A stretch of DNA of 64,000 bases. It comes from Xanthomonas codiaei (GTDB lineage: Bacteria > Pseudomonadota > Gammaproteobacteria > Xanthomonadales > Xanthomonadaceae). Shown one piece after another: positions 55,498-64,000 of this stretch; position 1 is the stretch's first letter; each line of letters opens with the position of its first letter. The notes beneath the pieces are model-generated. The model saw only the letters and a program-made list of their open reading frames with translations. It was not told the DNA's origin and ran no database searches. Position numbers and translations under genes: made by a program. The stretch spans positions 26,683-90,682 of the forward strand of contig NZ_MDEC01000021.1 of NCBI RefSeq assembly GCF_002939785.1, in the 5' to 3' direction.

Positions 55498-58350
55498 TTA
55501 CCGACGCCGCCCACCCCTCAAGCTCCTGAGATTTTCCTTCATATCCGCCTCGAAATTGTCTGCAATGGGCTTGGGAATGCTCATTTTTCCGATCGGCACG
55601 CCACCTGCGCTCTCCAGATTCTGGCGGATCTCGCCTTCCTTCTTCTCCTTGTCCAATCGCATCTCTTCGTAATGCAAACCTGCCAACACGGGCACTTTGA
55701 GCATCTCAGTCGATTTGCTGATGCCGGTACCTACTAAATAACCTTTAACCGCATCAGTTGGCTTTTGCCGCCCGGCTGTCCCCTTGCCTCCTTTGGCTGC
55801 GCCCTCCGCTGTTCCCTTGGCCGCGCCTTTGCCTGCACCCTCGGTCGTCCCCTTGCTCGCTCCCTTGGCTGCACCCTCGCCTGCCCCTTTGCTCGCCCCC
55901 TTGGCCGCGCTCTCGCCTGCTGTCTTGGCTGCGCCCTCGGCGACCCCCTTGGCTGCCCCCTTGGCCGCGAGCCTGGCGGTAGGTCCGCCGACAGCGCCAA
56001 TCGCCGCACCCGCCATGTTGATGCCGGCCAGTTCCCATGCGAGCTTCATGTCGCCGCCTTGCAATGCTGTGTCGAGCACCTGCGCCGCCTGCGCTTCGCT
56101 CTCCAGTGCCAGCGCTGCTGCATCGGCAAACTCGCCGATGATGGGGATGCCGTTCAATGCACTCAGTCCGACGGAGGCCCAATCCAGGATCTTGGCGTCC
56201 CACTTGAGGAACTCGTGCAATCCCTTGCCGACGGTACCGATGTCCTTTTTCTTCTTCTTGATGTCGGGCTGATCGGCCTTGCCCATCAACATGTCGGAAA
56301 CAGCCTTCTTCTGGTCGGGCGACGTGGCCGCATGCGTCGGCGATTTGTCGACGGTCTTGTTGGCCGCCGTCATATGATCGTAGAACTGCCGAAAGTCCTT
56401 CTTGCTGATCTTGCCTGAGTCGACGACATGGCCGCCGCCGAAGAAGCTGTGGGGCTTCTTGTAGCCGGTGATGGAGTTGTTCAACAAGCCGAACAGCAGC
56501 GGGTCGCCCAGCAGCTGCTTGGCAGCGTCGCGAACTGCGGGGTCGGCCTTGTCGTCTTTGACGATGGTGTCGAGCTTGTCGCGGGTCACCTCCTTGCCGT
56601 CGCCGAAGAACGCGTCCTGGTGACTGTTGATGGTGTCCAGCGTTTTCAGTTCGGGCGCGGTCAGGTGTATCTGGGTTGCGGATGTCTGCAGGAAATCCGG
56701 TGTACTCATCGAACCCGAGTCTCCCGCCAGCGCCTTCCACCGATCGGGATGCTCTCGGAAATACTGGGCGGCGGCAATGACCTGCGGCGGGCGTTTTTGG
56801 GTCTTGTCGTCGCCTTCGACCAGATGCTTGAACGCGTCCTGGTTCAGGTCCTTCGGCAGATAGTCCGAGTAGCGATAGAACTCACGCATTGCGTCGCTTT
56901 CGGTCATGACCGTCGGTTCGGTCTTGTCCGGGCTGTCGGACGCCACATAGTTCTGCGTGTAGCCCTTGGCCTGCTTGGTGGCGTACTCCGCTACCTGCGC
57001 GTGGCCGGCCGAGAACTTGCCGAGATCGCCGGCCTTGATCTTTCCGCCGCATTTGCCATCGCCCTGCGAGCCGATGGCGAAGAACAGCCGCGGGTCTTTT
57101 TGCAGGTCCGTCAAGGCCTTCTTCAGATCCGGCGGTGTCGCCGGATCGTTGATCTTCGCATCGAGATCGGCCCATGCGAGCGGCAGCTTGTCCTTGTGGC
57201 GATCGAGCGTGGTGACGATCTCCAGTTCGTCCTGGGTGAGCGTCCCGCCATTCCAGGTGACCGAAGAGCCGTCCACCGGTGGCGGCAGGTCGCGGCCCTT
57301 CATTTTTTCTGGATTGTAGGTCGCGTTCTTCCCCCCCAGTGCCGTCACCTGCGGGTGACGGTCGGCAAAATCATAGAGGTTGGCGGCAATGAGCTTACCG
57401 TTGCACTTGCCCTGGTCGTCATGATGGTGTTTGCCGTGCCCTTGAGCCGCCATCGCGAAAAACAGGCCGGGATCCTGCTGCAGGCCTTGCAGCGCTTTCT
57501 TCAAGTCGGGTGGCGTGGCCGGGTCGTTGATCTTTTCGTCGAGCTTGGCGAACTCGATCGGCGTCATGTCACGATGCTGATTGAGCGTGGAGACGATCTC
57601 AAGCTGGGACTGCGTGAGCGTACCGCCATCCCAGGTTACCGATGAACCTTCTGCGGCGGGCGGCGGTGTCGCTCCCTTGATGTTCCTGGGATTGAACTCG
57701 GCATTCTTCCCGCCCAGATCGGTCACCTGTTGATGGTGGTCTGCAAAATCCCACAAGTCCTCGGCCTTGATCTTGCCGCCGCATTTGCCATCGCCCTGTG
57801 AGCCGATGGCAAAGAACAGGCGCGGGTCTTTCTGCAAGCCTTGCAGCGCGCTCTTCAGATCGGCAGGCGTGGACGGGTCGTTGATCCTGTCGTCGAGTTT
57901 TGCGAACTCGAGCGGCATCTTGTCCTTGTGCTGATTGAGTGTCGAAACGATCTGAAGCTCCGATGCGGTGAGCGCGCCGCCGTCCCAGGTCACCGATGAA
58001 CCATCCACCGCCGGCGGCAGCCTGGATCCCTTGATGTCCTTGGCATCGAATGGTGTCGATAACGACGGCCAGGAGGTACGTTTCTCGATCGGCTGGCTCG
58101 CTTGCAGATCATCGTCTGAATACGTGGCCGGCCCCAAAACGCCTCCGCTGGGACACGTGCTCGGCGCGTTGCCGTAGGCGGCGGCCATCAAACGATAGAT
58201 CTGCTCCAGGAACAGGGTATCTATCGCGAGCAACAGATCGGATTGGTTCATCGACGAATCGCATTCGGTCGACTCTGCGGACGATGAGTCATCCAGTGAA
58301 AGGAGAGACAGAGCCGTGGTGCTTCCAGTCGAAAGCGTGTTGAGCGACAT
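55498..58350 (-). CDS. hrpF: HrpF translocon protein, enlarged form
   Basis: A 950-residue translocon component of the HrpF/NopX family that inserts in the plant membrane. It starts MSLNTLSTGSTTALSLLS. Three ~118-126-residue repeats lie at about residues 115-470 (each with SSVTWDGG/NGG, then ...DPRLFFAIGSQGDGKCGGKI). A weaker fourth unit follows. Two hydrophobic segments (ASVGLSALNGIPIIGEFADA; LAGINMAGAAIGAVGG) precede an Ala/Gly/Lys repeat tract at ~790-860. Described HrpF proteins are roughly 800 residues, so this one is long. Confidence 0.9.
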   Translation of the reverse strand: MSLNTLSTGSTTALSLLSLDDSSSAESTECDSSMNQSDLLLAIDTLFLEQIYRLMAAAYGNAPSTCPSGGVLGPATYSDDDLQASQPIEKRTSWPSLSTPFDAKDIKGSRLPPAVDGSSVTWDGGALTASELQIVSTLNQHKDKMPLEFAKLDDRINDPSTPADLKSALQGLQKDPRLFFAIGSQGDGKCGGKIKAEDLWDFADHHQQVTDLGGKNAEFNPRNIKGATPPPAAEGSSVTWDGGTLTQSQLEIVSTLNQHRDMTPIEFAKLDEKINDPATPPDLKKALQGLQQDPGLFFAMAAQGHGKHHHDDQGKCNGKLIAANLYDFADRHPQVTALGGKNATYNPEKMKGRDLPPPVDGSSVTWNGGTLTQDELEIVTTLDRHKDKLPLAWADLDAKINDPATPPDLKKALTDLQKDPRLFFAIGSQGDGKCGGKIKAGDLGKFSAGHAQVAEYATKQAKGYTQNYVASDSPDKTEPTVMTESDAMREFYRYSDYLPKDLNQDAFKHLVEGDDKTQKRPPQVIAAAQYFREHPDRWKALAGDSGSMSTPDFLQTSATQIHLTAPELKTLDTINSHQDAFFGDGKEVTRDKLDTIVKDDKADPAVRDAAKQLLGDPLLFGLLNNSITGYKKPHSFFGGGHVVDSGKISKKDFRQFYDHMTAANKTVDKSPTHAATSPDQKKAVSDMLMGKADQPDIKKKKKDIGTVGKGLHEFLKWDAKILDWASVGLSALNGIPIIGEFADAAALALESEAQAAQVLDTALQGGDMKLAWELAGINMAGAAIGAVGGPTARLAAKGAAKGVAEGAAKTAGESAAKGASKGAGEGAAKGASKGTTEGAGKGAAKGTAEGAAKGGKGTAGRQKPTDAVKGYLVGTGISKSTEMLKVPVLAGLHYEEMRLDKEKKEGEIRQNLESAGGVPIGKMSIPKPIADNFEADMKENLRSLRGGRRR
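55770..55985 (-). repeat. Ala-Gly-Lys repeat tract in hrpF
   Basis: A ~70-residue stretch made of AAKGA, AEGAA and ASKGA type pentamers near the C-terminus of HrpF. On the DNA it is built from short GC-rich units around GCGCC and CCCTTG. It is expected to vary in length between strains. Confidence 0.75.
56985..58005 (-). repeat. Three large tandem repeats in hrpF
   Basis: Copies start near 58005, 57650 and 57275. The WDGG/WNGG codons are 354 and 378 bases apart, so units are 118 and 126 residues. The longer middle unit contains an extra His/Lys/Asp insert (HGKHHHDDQ). Confidence 0.85.
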
Positions 58351-58854
58351 GTATGCGGCCTCGCAGTGGCAAAGCAGGACAAAGCGTCTGTATATGAGTA
58401 GATGCTCATACGGCCGTACGGGCATGTCTCGTGCGGCGAACACAAATGTTGCCACCGCCGAAATCGGCCGGGTGCGCCTATGAACTATTTTGGCGATAAA
58501 AACGCAGAAAGCAGAGTGTGCGTGCGACGTCGTTTGTCGGACATCAGTACAGAAACAGCATGACCAACGCTAGTCGAGAATGTGATGGCGCACCACAGCG
58601 TGCTGCGTTTCCCGGCAGCGTTGTGAACTATCGGAGCGAGGTCAGGGATGTGTTCGGCGCTCGTTGCTCGGAGCGGCGTCGCCACGCTGCTCCGTCGATG
58701 CACAGCACCCCAGCGTTGATGTCCCGAAGCTCCACGATGGGGCCACGTTCGTCATTAGCTGCCTGTTCGCGAATCCGCGACCGGGAGATTCTGATCCGCA
58801 ACGCCTGCGTGCGGGACACAAGACTTGCCCGCCATCTCTTGCGGAGCAGCAGCC
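58351..58854. other. Gap between hrpF and the kinase-like effector gene
   Basis: No gene seen. The hrpF promoter must lie here. GCGAA occurs at 58436-58440, but no second half-site stands at 15 bp, so a standard PIP box for hrpF was not found. Confidence 0.5.
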
Positions 58855-60531
58855 TTACGGCACGGCCTGTCCATCCGCGAGCCATGCATATTCGCGTTCG
58901 CGGCCCAGGTAGCTGTTCTCAGGGGTCAGGAGTTGCTGTACATCTGCCCGGCCCCAGTCGTGCGGCTCGATGATCCGGCCGGCATTTCGCAGCTCCATGA
59001 GATGTCTCCGCACGCCATGGTAGCGCTGGACTGCGGCGGCGATCTCTGCATCGTCGAGTTTATCTTCCAGCAGTGAGCGAATATCCTCTTCGGTGAGGGA
59101 AAGGACGGCTCGCTCCATCTCGGTGTCCACTACCGGCGGCAGCGCGGTGCCATGAAACGCCCTTCGTTGCGGATCTTCCAGGTCCGGCTGTGCCGCGTCG
59201 GGGGCGGTCAGCTCCTTGCCAAAACAGTTGTCGTTATCGATGCCCGTGACCTTGGCACGACCATCGGACTCGACATGGATGAAATAGTTCTTATCGTGGC
59301 GATCAGCCTCACCCGTCAAATGATCGAGCAGCTGTAGTTTCATCACTTCAGCGCAGACCTTCGCCTGGGCCAGCGTGGAAGCATCGATCTCTTCGGCAGG
59401 TTTTCCCGGCGCGCGCTCCATGATCAGGCCCAGCTCGGGGTTGAAGGGGTCTTGACCCAGGTTGATCGGTGCCACATGCGTATCAACGATCACGTCAAAC
59501 CCAAGCTTCCTTGCATAGGCCACCGTTGCGAGATTGCGCATCGCCGTTTGCGGATCTTCCCTGGAAATACCTGTCAACCTGGCAACCACGCTCCAGTGCT
59601 CCGGATCAGGTGGTTCGGGGTCGAGCGGTTTGAACACCGCGTTCATCGCCGCGCCATCGGTCTTGCGGACCTGGACCTCGTACACACTGTTGGACCGGCC
59701 GGCTCCCAACTCTCTCGGCGCCTGTTCCTGCGCGCTGGTGAAAGCGGGCATGGTGTCGTCGGTCATTTTGAGATTCAGCCGCGTGTACAGGCGATCGATC
59801 GACAAGCCATTCAATACTTCATCAAGCATTTCCCGGTCGCTGGCCAGCACACCTTTGCCTAGAATGCCCTCGTCGAGCGCTTCGGCCATTTTGCCGACCG
59901 CAGCCCAGGGATCGATCTGGCCGGCACGAGCGATGGCCATCAAATCGCTGCGCACCAGCGCCTCGAACGCAGCCCTTCGCTTGCCTTGCATCGGCTGGGG
60001 AACGCCTTTGCAGATCGCCTGCCATCGATCAGCCGCGGTGATCGGTTGCATCCTGGCCGCCCGCGCGGTGAGCCGATTCATTGTCTTTCCTCCGTCGGGC
60101 AACGCAAGGTCCACGAGTTGTTTCAGCGCCTCACGCCGAGCCTGCCTGAGCAGTCGCGCCTCCTGATTTAGCTCCTGTTCCAACAACGCGCCCAGCGTCT
60201 GGCGAGGAACCAGCGGTTGCTGCGGCACCGCGGGCGGCATGAATGGGCGGCTATCGGATGAGTGGAAGTGAATCTCGCCCCGTTGAGTGGGCGGAAGGCT
60301 ATCCACCGTGCACGGCGCTGGCCGATGACGTGGGGCAACTGGTTGGCTGCGCGACGCGCTGCTCGCTGCGGAGCGCCGCATTGCTGTGCCCGTAGGCCGT
60401 CTAGGCGCTCGCCCCAGTGCCGGCGGTTCGCTCGGGACCACTGGCGTCGTTAGAGCCGGAGTGCACTGCACGTTGCCATGATCCGCACCGGAATGGTGCT
60501 TTGGAATACTCCGAAGCAGTTTTCGCAGCAC
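58855..60531 (-). CDS. Candidate type III effector with PI3/4-kinase-like motifs
   Basis: A 558-residue protein from GTG 60531. The N-terminal ~110 residues are Pro/Ser/Arg/His-rich like a secretion region, and residues ~110-240 are helical. A kinase-like domain follows. AVFKPLDPEPPD has a Lys near 301 as in type II PI4-kinases (VFKPxxEEP), MERAPGKPAEE is at ~371, then EADRHDKNYF at 408-417 (catalytic D410, N415) and GIDNDNCFG with metal-binding D432/D434. A perfect PIP box with -10 element lies 77 bp upstream, so HrpX control is likely. No known effector name is assigned; activity is inferred. Confidence 0.65.
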   Translation of the reverse strand: MLRKLLRSIPKHHSGADHGNVQCTPALTTPVVPSEPPALGRAPRRPTGTAMRRSAASSASRSQPVAPRHRPAPCTVDSLPPTQRGEIHFHSSDSRPFMPPAVPQQPLVPRQTLGALLEQELNQEARLLRQARREALKQLVDLALPDGGKTMNRLTARAARMQPITAADRWQAICKGVPQPMQGKRRAAFEALVRSDLMAIARAGQIDPWAAVGKMAEALDEGILGKGVLASDREMLDEVLNGLSIDRLYTRLNLKMTDDTMPAFTSAQEQAPRELGAGRSNSVYEVQVRKTDGAAMNAVFKPLDPEPPDPEHWSVVARLTGISREDPQTAMRNLATVAYARKLGFDVIVDTHVAPINLGQDPFNPELGLIMERAPGKPAEEIDASTLAQAKVCAEVMKLQLLDHLTGEADRHDKNYFIHVESDGRAKVTGIDNDNCFGKELTAPDAAQPDLEDPQRRAFHGTALPPVVDTEMERAVLSLTEEDIRSLLEDKLDDAEIAAAVQRYHGVRRHLMELRNAGRIIEPHDWGRADVQQLLTPENSYLGREREYAWLADGQAVP

Positions 60532-60570
60532 GATGAATCTCTCTCTGTCATCGAGATGGCGCAGTGGTCG

Positions 60571-60632
60571 AGTATGCCGACACCTGACATCGGAACTGCC
60601 GACCGGAGCGAAAGGCAGAGCGAGGATGCGAA
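60571..60632 (-). promoter_or_regulatory. Perfect PIP box and -10 for the kinase-like effector gene
   Basis: On the minus strand: TTCGC (60632-60628), 15 bases, TTCGC (60612-60608), 31 bases, then CATACT (60576-60571), 40 bp before the GTG start. Confidence 0.9.
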
Positions 60633-60824
60633 ATCACCGGCAGGAAGGCGATGCGACGAGGCGCGCATTACCTGTTGCGGCGTGTCGCTGGTACGACCGG
60701 GAAGAGTTAGACGGATTGATACCATTCCGCTACAAAGGCACTGCGTCTTTTGCGGAAACTCTGAACAAGTTCCTCTGACCCTGCGACCATCGCCCATCGC
60801 CCATCGCCCAATGGGACGACAACG

Positions 60825-61505
60825 ATGCGCCTGTCGTTCGGCGATGCGGCGTACAACGGCAAGCGCAGCCGGGCGCGTCGAGAGGTGTTTCTGGCCGAGA
60901 TGGATCGAGTGCTGCCGCGGTAGGAGCTGTTGGCACCGATCGAGCCGCACTAGCCGAAGTCGGGCCAGCCGGGTCGGCAGCCGTATGGGCTGGACACGAG
61001 ACTGCGTATCCACCTTCTGCAGCAGCGGTAAGCACTGAGCGACCCAGCGGCCGAAGATGCTTTGTAGTGCACGTCGTCGATGCACCGCTTTGCGAAGATC
61101 GGCGGGCTGAATGATGTGCCGGACGAGACCACGGCCCCTCAACTTCCATCGGCTGCTGGAAACGCACGATTTGGTACGCAAGCCATTCGGACAGGTCAAT
61201 GCGCACCTGTCGCGCAAAGGCCAGAGCCTGCGCGGTGGAACCATCGTGGACGCAACGGTTATTGCCGCACGCAGTTCTGCCAATAATCACGATGGTGAAC
61301 CTGATCCGGAGTGACGCAGACGAGAAGGTCAATCAGCGCCATGGATGATGAGCCCTGGCTGGTGCACCACGTGGAGTGCACGGCAGCCAACGTTGCGGCC
61401 ATCGAATACGCAGGCCTAGAGGTTGCTGCACGGAAGGAGGACATATGTGCGGCAACAGCGGCTATACCGGGATGGACAGGCGCGGAGCATCCGTTCCGGG
61501 TGCTT
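60825..61505 (+). pseudogene. Degenerate IS5-family transposase
   Basis: The translated pieces MRLSFGDAAYNGKRSRARRE, REVFLAEMDRVLPR, RRPYGLDTRLRIHLLQQ-like, and SGLVHHVECTAANV-like align in order with IS5-type (IS1478-like) transposases. Several internal stops (for example after VLPR) and frame changes break the gene. It ends abruptly at the left end of the IS3-family element, which was probably inserted into it. Confidence 0.82.
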
Positions 61506-61573
61506 CGACGTCCCCCCAATTTTGAGTAGCACGCCAGTTTGGAGTCCAATTCCCTACCCGAAGGAGATTGGAC

Positions 61574-61834
61574 GTGAAGAAACGATTTACTGACGAGCAG
61601 GTCATCGGCTTTCTGCGCAAGGCCGAGGCCGGCGTGGCGATCAAGGATCTGTGCCGGCGACATGGCTTCAGCGAGGCCTCGTACTACCTGTGGCGCAGCA
61701 AGTTCGGCGGGATGAGCGTGCCCGACGCCAAGCGGCTCAAGGACCTGGAGGCTGAGAACGCGCGGCTGAAGAAGCTGCTGGCCGAGCAAGTGTTCGAGAA
61801 CGACCTGATCAAGGATGCGCTGCAAAAAAAATAG
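61574..61834 (+). CDS. IS3-family transposase OrfA
   Basis: An 86-residue helix-turn-helix protein starting [19 protein letters not shown] and ending in a leucine zipper ([20 protein letters not shown]). GTG 61574 has AAGGAGA just upstream. Its last codons lie on an A8 run (61824-61831) directly before TAG, a classical -1 slippery site joining OrfA and OrfB. Confidence 0.9.
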   Translation: MKKRFTDEQVIGFLRKAEAGVAIKDLCRRHGFSEASYYLWRSKFGGMSVPDAKRLKDLEAENARLKKLLAEQVFENDLIKDALQKK

Positions 61835-62676
61835 TCAGCGCACCGGCGCGTCGTGCGCTGGTGCGCGCGTGGATGGGACGTGGCGCCAGCGAGCGCCGGG
61901 CTTTGGCCGCGATCGGCATGAGCGCCAGTGCGCTGCGCTACTGCCCACGCGAGGATCGCAACGTCGAACTTCGCGAGCGCATCTTGGCATTGGCGCATCG
62001 CCATCGCCGCTACGGCGTGGGAATGATCTATCTCAAACTCCGGCAAGAAGGCCGCATCGTGAACTACAAGCGTGTAGAGCGGCTGTACCGCGAGCAGGAG
62101 CTGCAAGTGCAGCGCCGCAAACGCAAGAAGGTGCCAATCGGCGAGCGTCAGCCGCTGCTGCGACCAGAGCAGGCCAACCAGGTGTGGTCGATGGACTTCG
62201 TGTTCGACCGCACCGCCGAGGGCCGGGCGGTCAAGTGCCTGGTGATCGTCGACGATGCGACACACGAAGCGCTCGCCATCGAGGTGGAACGCGCGATCTC
62301 CGGCCACGGCGTGGTGCGGGTGCTGGAGCGACTGGCACACAGTCGCGGCCTGCCGAAGGTGATCCGCACCGACAACGGCAAAGAGTTCTGCGGCCAGGCC
62401 ATGGTGGCCTGGGCGTATGGTCGTGGCGTGCAGCTTCGGCTCATCCAGCCCGGTAAGCCGAACCAGAACGCCTACGTGGAATCGTTCAATGGCCGGCTAC
62501 GTGATGAATGCCTCAACGAGCACTGGTTCCCCACACTGCTGCATGCACGTACCAACATCGAGCGCTGGCGACGCGAATACAACGAGGAGCGTCCCGAAAG
62601 AGCAATTGGTGGCATGACGCCTTCAGCGTATGCCCATCGGCTGGCCAACACCGATATCATCAACCCCGGACTCTAG
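61828..62676 (+). CDS. IS3-family transposase OrfB (made by -1 frameshift from OrfA)
   Basis: The DDE integrase domain shows VWSMDFVFD (first D), IRTDNGKEF (second D) and [14 protein letters not shown] (E), followed by [11 protein letters not shown]. Reading from the A8 run gives a continuous OrfAB fusion ([16 protein letters not shown]). A GTG at 61861 could also start OrfB alone. No internal stops, so the element may be active. Confidence 0.88.
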   Translation, partial: KIVSAPARRALVRAWMGRGASERRALAAIGMSASALRYCPREDRNVELRERILALAHRHRRYGVGMIYLKLRQEGRIVNYKRVERLYREQELQVQRRKRKKVPIGERQPLLRPEQANQVWSMDFVFDRTAEGRAVKCLVIVDDATHEALAIEVERAISGHGVVRVLERLAHSRGLPKVIRTDNGKEFCGQAMVAWAYGRGVQLRLIQPGKPNQNAYVESFNGRLRDECLNEHWFPTLLHARTNIERWRREYNEERPERAIGGMTPSAYAHRLANTDIINPGL

Positions 62677-62799
62677 ACCCGCCTGCTACTCAGGATGGGA
62701 GACGTCGGGTCGAGTGCAAGCCCAAAGACGGTGACAATGCACCTGTAGGGCCATCTGAAGGCGCGTAGGACGCCGGTAGAAGCAACGGCTTCAACAGCC

Positions 62800-63519
62800 T
62801 CATACCATTTGAGGAGGCTGAGGCCCACCGAGCTGCTGATCCTGTTGCTGGACTTGTTGCTGGACTTGTTGCTGGACTTGTTGCTGGGCTTGTTGCTGCC
62901 GCTGCGTTTCATTCAGCGCCTGCAATTGTGCGAGGGACTGATCTACCGGCTGTGCAATAGCGTCGCTCGTTTTCATATATGCCCTCATATGAGCAGGATT
63001 ATCTAATGCTCCTTCGACAACGAATACATTCTCGCCCTGCCCCACGGAAGCTGTTTGATTGCTCAACACAATATGATCGATCCGGGACAGTCCATTTTCC
63101 TTGGCTAGACACGCACTACTAGCGGCTAGCCGAGCGCTATTGTCGTCATAGTCTCGGCCAAGACCATGTTCAAGGCGGCGCACCGCATCTTCGGCTTGAC
63201 GATGTAGCGGGTCTTGTGACGGCGCGGCGCCCTGAATATTTCGATACGTTGGCTCCGCATCGTGATCGTCTCTATATACCTCAGGCGGAAAGGTGCGCGG
63301 AGCAATCTGCTGCAACGTAGCAGGATCAATGTCACCCGTCTTAGAAAGGCCACGAGCTTCCTGGTAGTTCATCAATGCTGCCTGCATCGACAGGCGATAG
63401 ACACCATCTTCCTGAAGAGGCTGGTTGTCCGCACCTCGGTAGCCCTCGGCATTCAACGTTTTTTGCACTCGACGAACCATATCCGAAGATTCGCCGATGC
63501 GGATTGTTCCATCATCCAC
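62800..63519 (-). pseudogene. 5'-truncated type IV secretion effector (XVIPCD-like)
   Basis: The C-terminal ~130 residues (DPLHRQAEDAVRRLEHGLGR, then KENGLSRIDHIVLS, then VGQGENVFVVEGALDNPAH and DAIAQPVDQS) match the XVIPCD signal of Xanthomonas antibacterial toxins exported by the T4SS. It is preceded by a peptidoglycan-binding domain (MVRRVQKTLNAEGYRG). The catalytic N-terminal part is missing. The frame starts only 18 bp from the stop of the IS5-family transposase, so insertion probably cut the gene. The GTG at 63519 is formally its start. Ends in a Gln-rich repeat. Confidence 0.8.
62838..62900 (-). repeat. 12-bp repeats encoding QQQV units
   Basis: About five copies of a 12-bp unit (TTGTTGCTGGAC on the + strand) encode (QQQV)n near the C-terminus of the truncated XVIPCD protein. 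Copy number is likely variable. Confidence 0.75.
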
Positions 63520-63524
63520 GAATG

Positions 63525-64000
63525 GCCTAGAGCGTGTTATGAACTTTGAAATAGAGACGCGGCATTTCCAAGCATGAGGATGGAGAAGACGACGAAGTGG
63601 AGTCCGGCCAGGGTTTCCGGTAGGCGTTCGTAATCACGGGCCAGGCGTCGGAACCGATTGACCCAACCGAAACTGCGCTCTACGACCCAGCGGCGCGGTA
63701 GCAATACAAAGCCTTTCTTAGCCTCCGGCAGTTTTACGACGTGCAGCTCGATGCCTTCCTCCTGCGCAGCTTCGGCCGGCCCTTCGCCGGTGTAGCCTTG
63801 ATCGACGAACGCCAGTTTCACCGTCTCGCCCGTGACATACTGAACTTCCTGCGCCAGCGATCGCACCTGGGCGCGTTCCTGCTCGTTGGCTGGGGTGACC
63901 TGCACTGCCAGCAAGTGGCCGAGCGTGTCCACCGCCATGTGCACCTTGCTGCCCTTCTTGCGCTTGTAGCCGTCGTAGCCGGCACGTGGTCCGCTTTCGC
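63525..64000 (-). mobile_element. IS5-family element, partial
   Basis: The left boundary is estimated around 63525-63531 from the transposase stop and the AGAGCGTGTTATGAAC sequence that resembles an IS5 terminal repeat. It continues past the window. It abuts the truncated XVIPCD gene. Confidence 0.7.
63537..64000 (-). CDS. IS5-family transposase, C-terminal part (cut by window edge)
   Basis: At least 154 residues run leftward from the window edge to a stop at 63537. [38 protein letters not shown], then [15 protein letters not shown] and [20 protein letters not shown] are the second half of an IS5-type (IS1031 group) DDE transposase, with the YREK-like end (WVNRFRR...YE). The left end of the element is near GAGCGTGTTATGAAC at 63531. 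The rest lies beyond the window. Confidence 0.9.
   Translation of the reverse strand, partial: ESGPRAGYDGYKRKKGSKVHMAVDTLGHLLAVQVTPANEQERAQVRSLAQEVQYVTGETVKLAFVDQGYTGEGPAEAAQEEGIELHVVKLPEAKKGFVLLPRRWVVERSFGWVNRFRRLARDYERLPETLAGLHFVVFSILMLGNAASLFQSS

Larger units (their letters stand above)
61506..62707 (+). mobile_element. IS3-family element, apparently intact
   Basis: About 1.2 kb with orfA and orfB in -1 relation. The ends CGACGTCCCCCCAATTTTG... and, inverted, CGACGTCTCCCATCCTG... share CGACGTC and GAGTAGC and form imperfect terminal inverted repeats. No short target duplication is clear at the boundaries, so the exact ends are uncertain by a few bases. It lies inside the decayed IS5 gene. 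Confidence 0.75.

Noticed and set aside
58436..58463. PIP box for hrpF
   Set aside because: GCGAA and CCGAA words occur, but the gap is 18 bases rather than 15 and no -10 element fits.
60787..60810. CATCGCCC short tandem repeat as a CRISPR fragment
   Set aside because: Three directly adjacent 8-bp copies without spacers are a simple repeat, not a CRISPR array.

Overview
The window is a GC-rich chromosomal segment of a plant-associated Xanthomonas, probably close to X. campestris. The evidence is a complete Hrp2-type type III secretion cluster with Hpa1, HrpE, HrpF, HrpW and XopF1, several plant-inducible-promoter (PIP) boxes of the HrpX type (TTCGC-N15-TTCGC), and a type IV secretion toxin fragment carrying a Xanthomonas VirB-interacting (XVIPCD-like) C-terminus. 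All family assignments come from reading translated sequence and motifs; no database search was run.

Left part (1-29,100) is mostly housekeeping and accessory metabolism. It holds the start of a response regulator, a cydAB cytochrome bd-type oxidase pair whose cydB carries a one-base frameshift, stress-type small proteins, an SDR, a zinc alcohol dehydrogenase, and a YkgJ-like cysteine cluster protein. A compact four-gene operon follows at 10,278-15,004 (DUF3348, DUF802, OmpA/MotB-like, DUF2894). It looks like an ion-driven MotAB/ZorAB-type motor with a very long coiled-coil tail and two partners of unknown function. Then come LysR/RidA, a porin - phosphate-binding-like protein - chemoreceptor run, a secreted nuclease, a TetR-controlled hydrolase/thioesterase group, and a divergent argP-like/argO pair.

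Middle part (29,142-46,883) is the hrp/hrc core. hpa2 and hpa1 sit at the left border, each behind a PIP box. hrcC and the hrpB operon (hrpB1-hrpB2-hrcJ-hrpB4-hrcL-hrcN-hrpB7-hrcT) run leftward. hrcU-hrcV-hpaP and hrcQ-hrcR-hrcS-hpaA-hrcD-hrpD6-hrpE-hpaB run rightward. PIP boxes with matched YANNNT -10 elements 30-32 bp downstream are visible for hpa2, hpa1, hrpB1, hrcU and hrcQ (the last lies inside hpaP).

Right part (47,056-60,632) carries secreted proteins: hrpW (harpin plus pectate-lyase domain), a 1320-residue unassigned protein that is probably a large type III effector, xopF1 with a small chaperone gene, an enlarged hrpF translocon gene with three ~120-residue repeats, and a 558-residue candidate effector with kinase-like motifs behind a textbook PIP box.

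The right edge (60,825-64,000) is a mobile-element graveyard: a decayed IS5-family transposase, an apparently intact IS3-family element with an A8 frameshift site, a 5'-truncated type IV secretion effector, and the start of another IS5-family element. The most novel items to follow up are the MotAB-like operon, the kinase-like PIP-controlled effector and the large protein next to hrpW.
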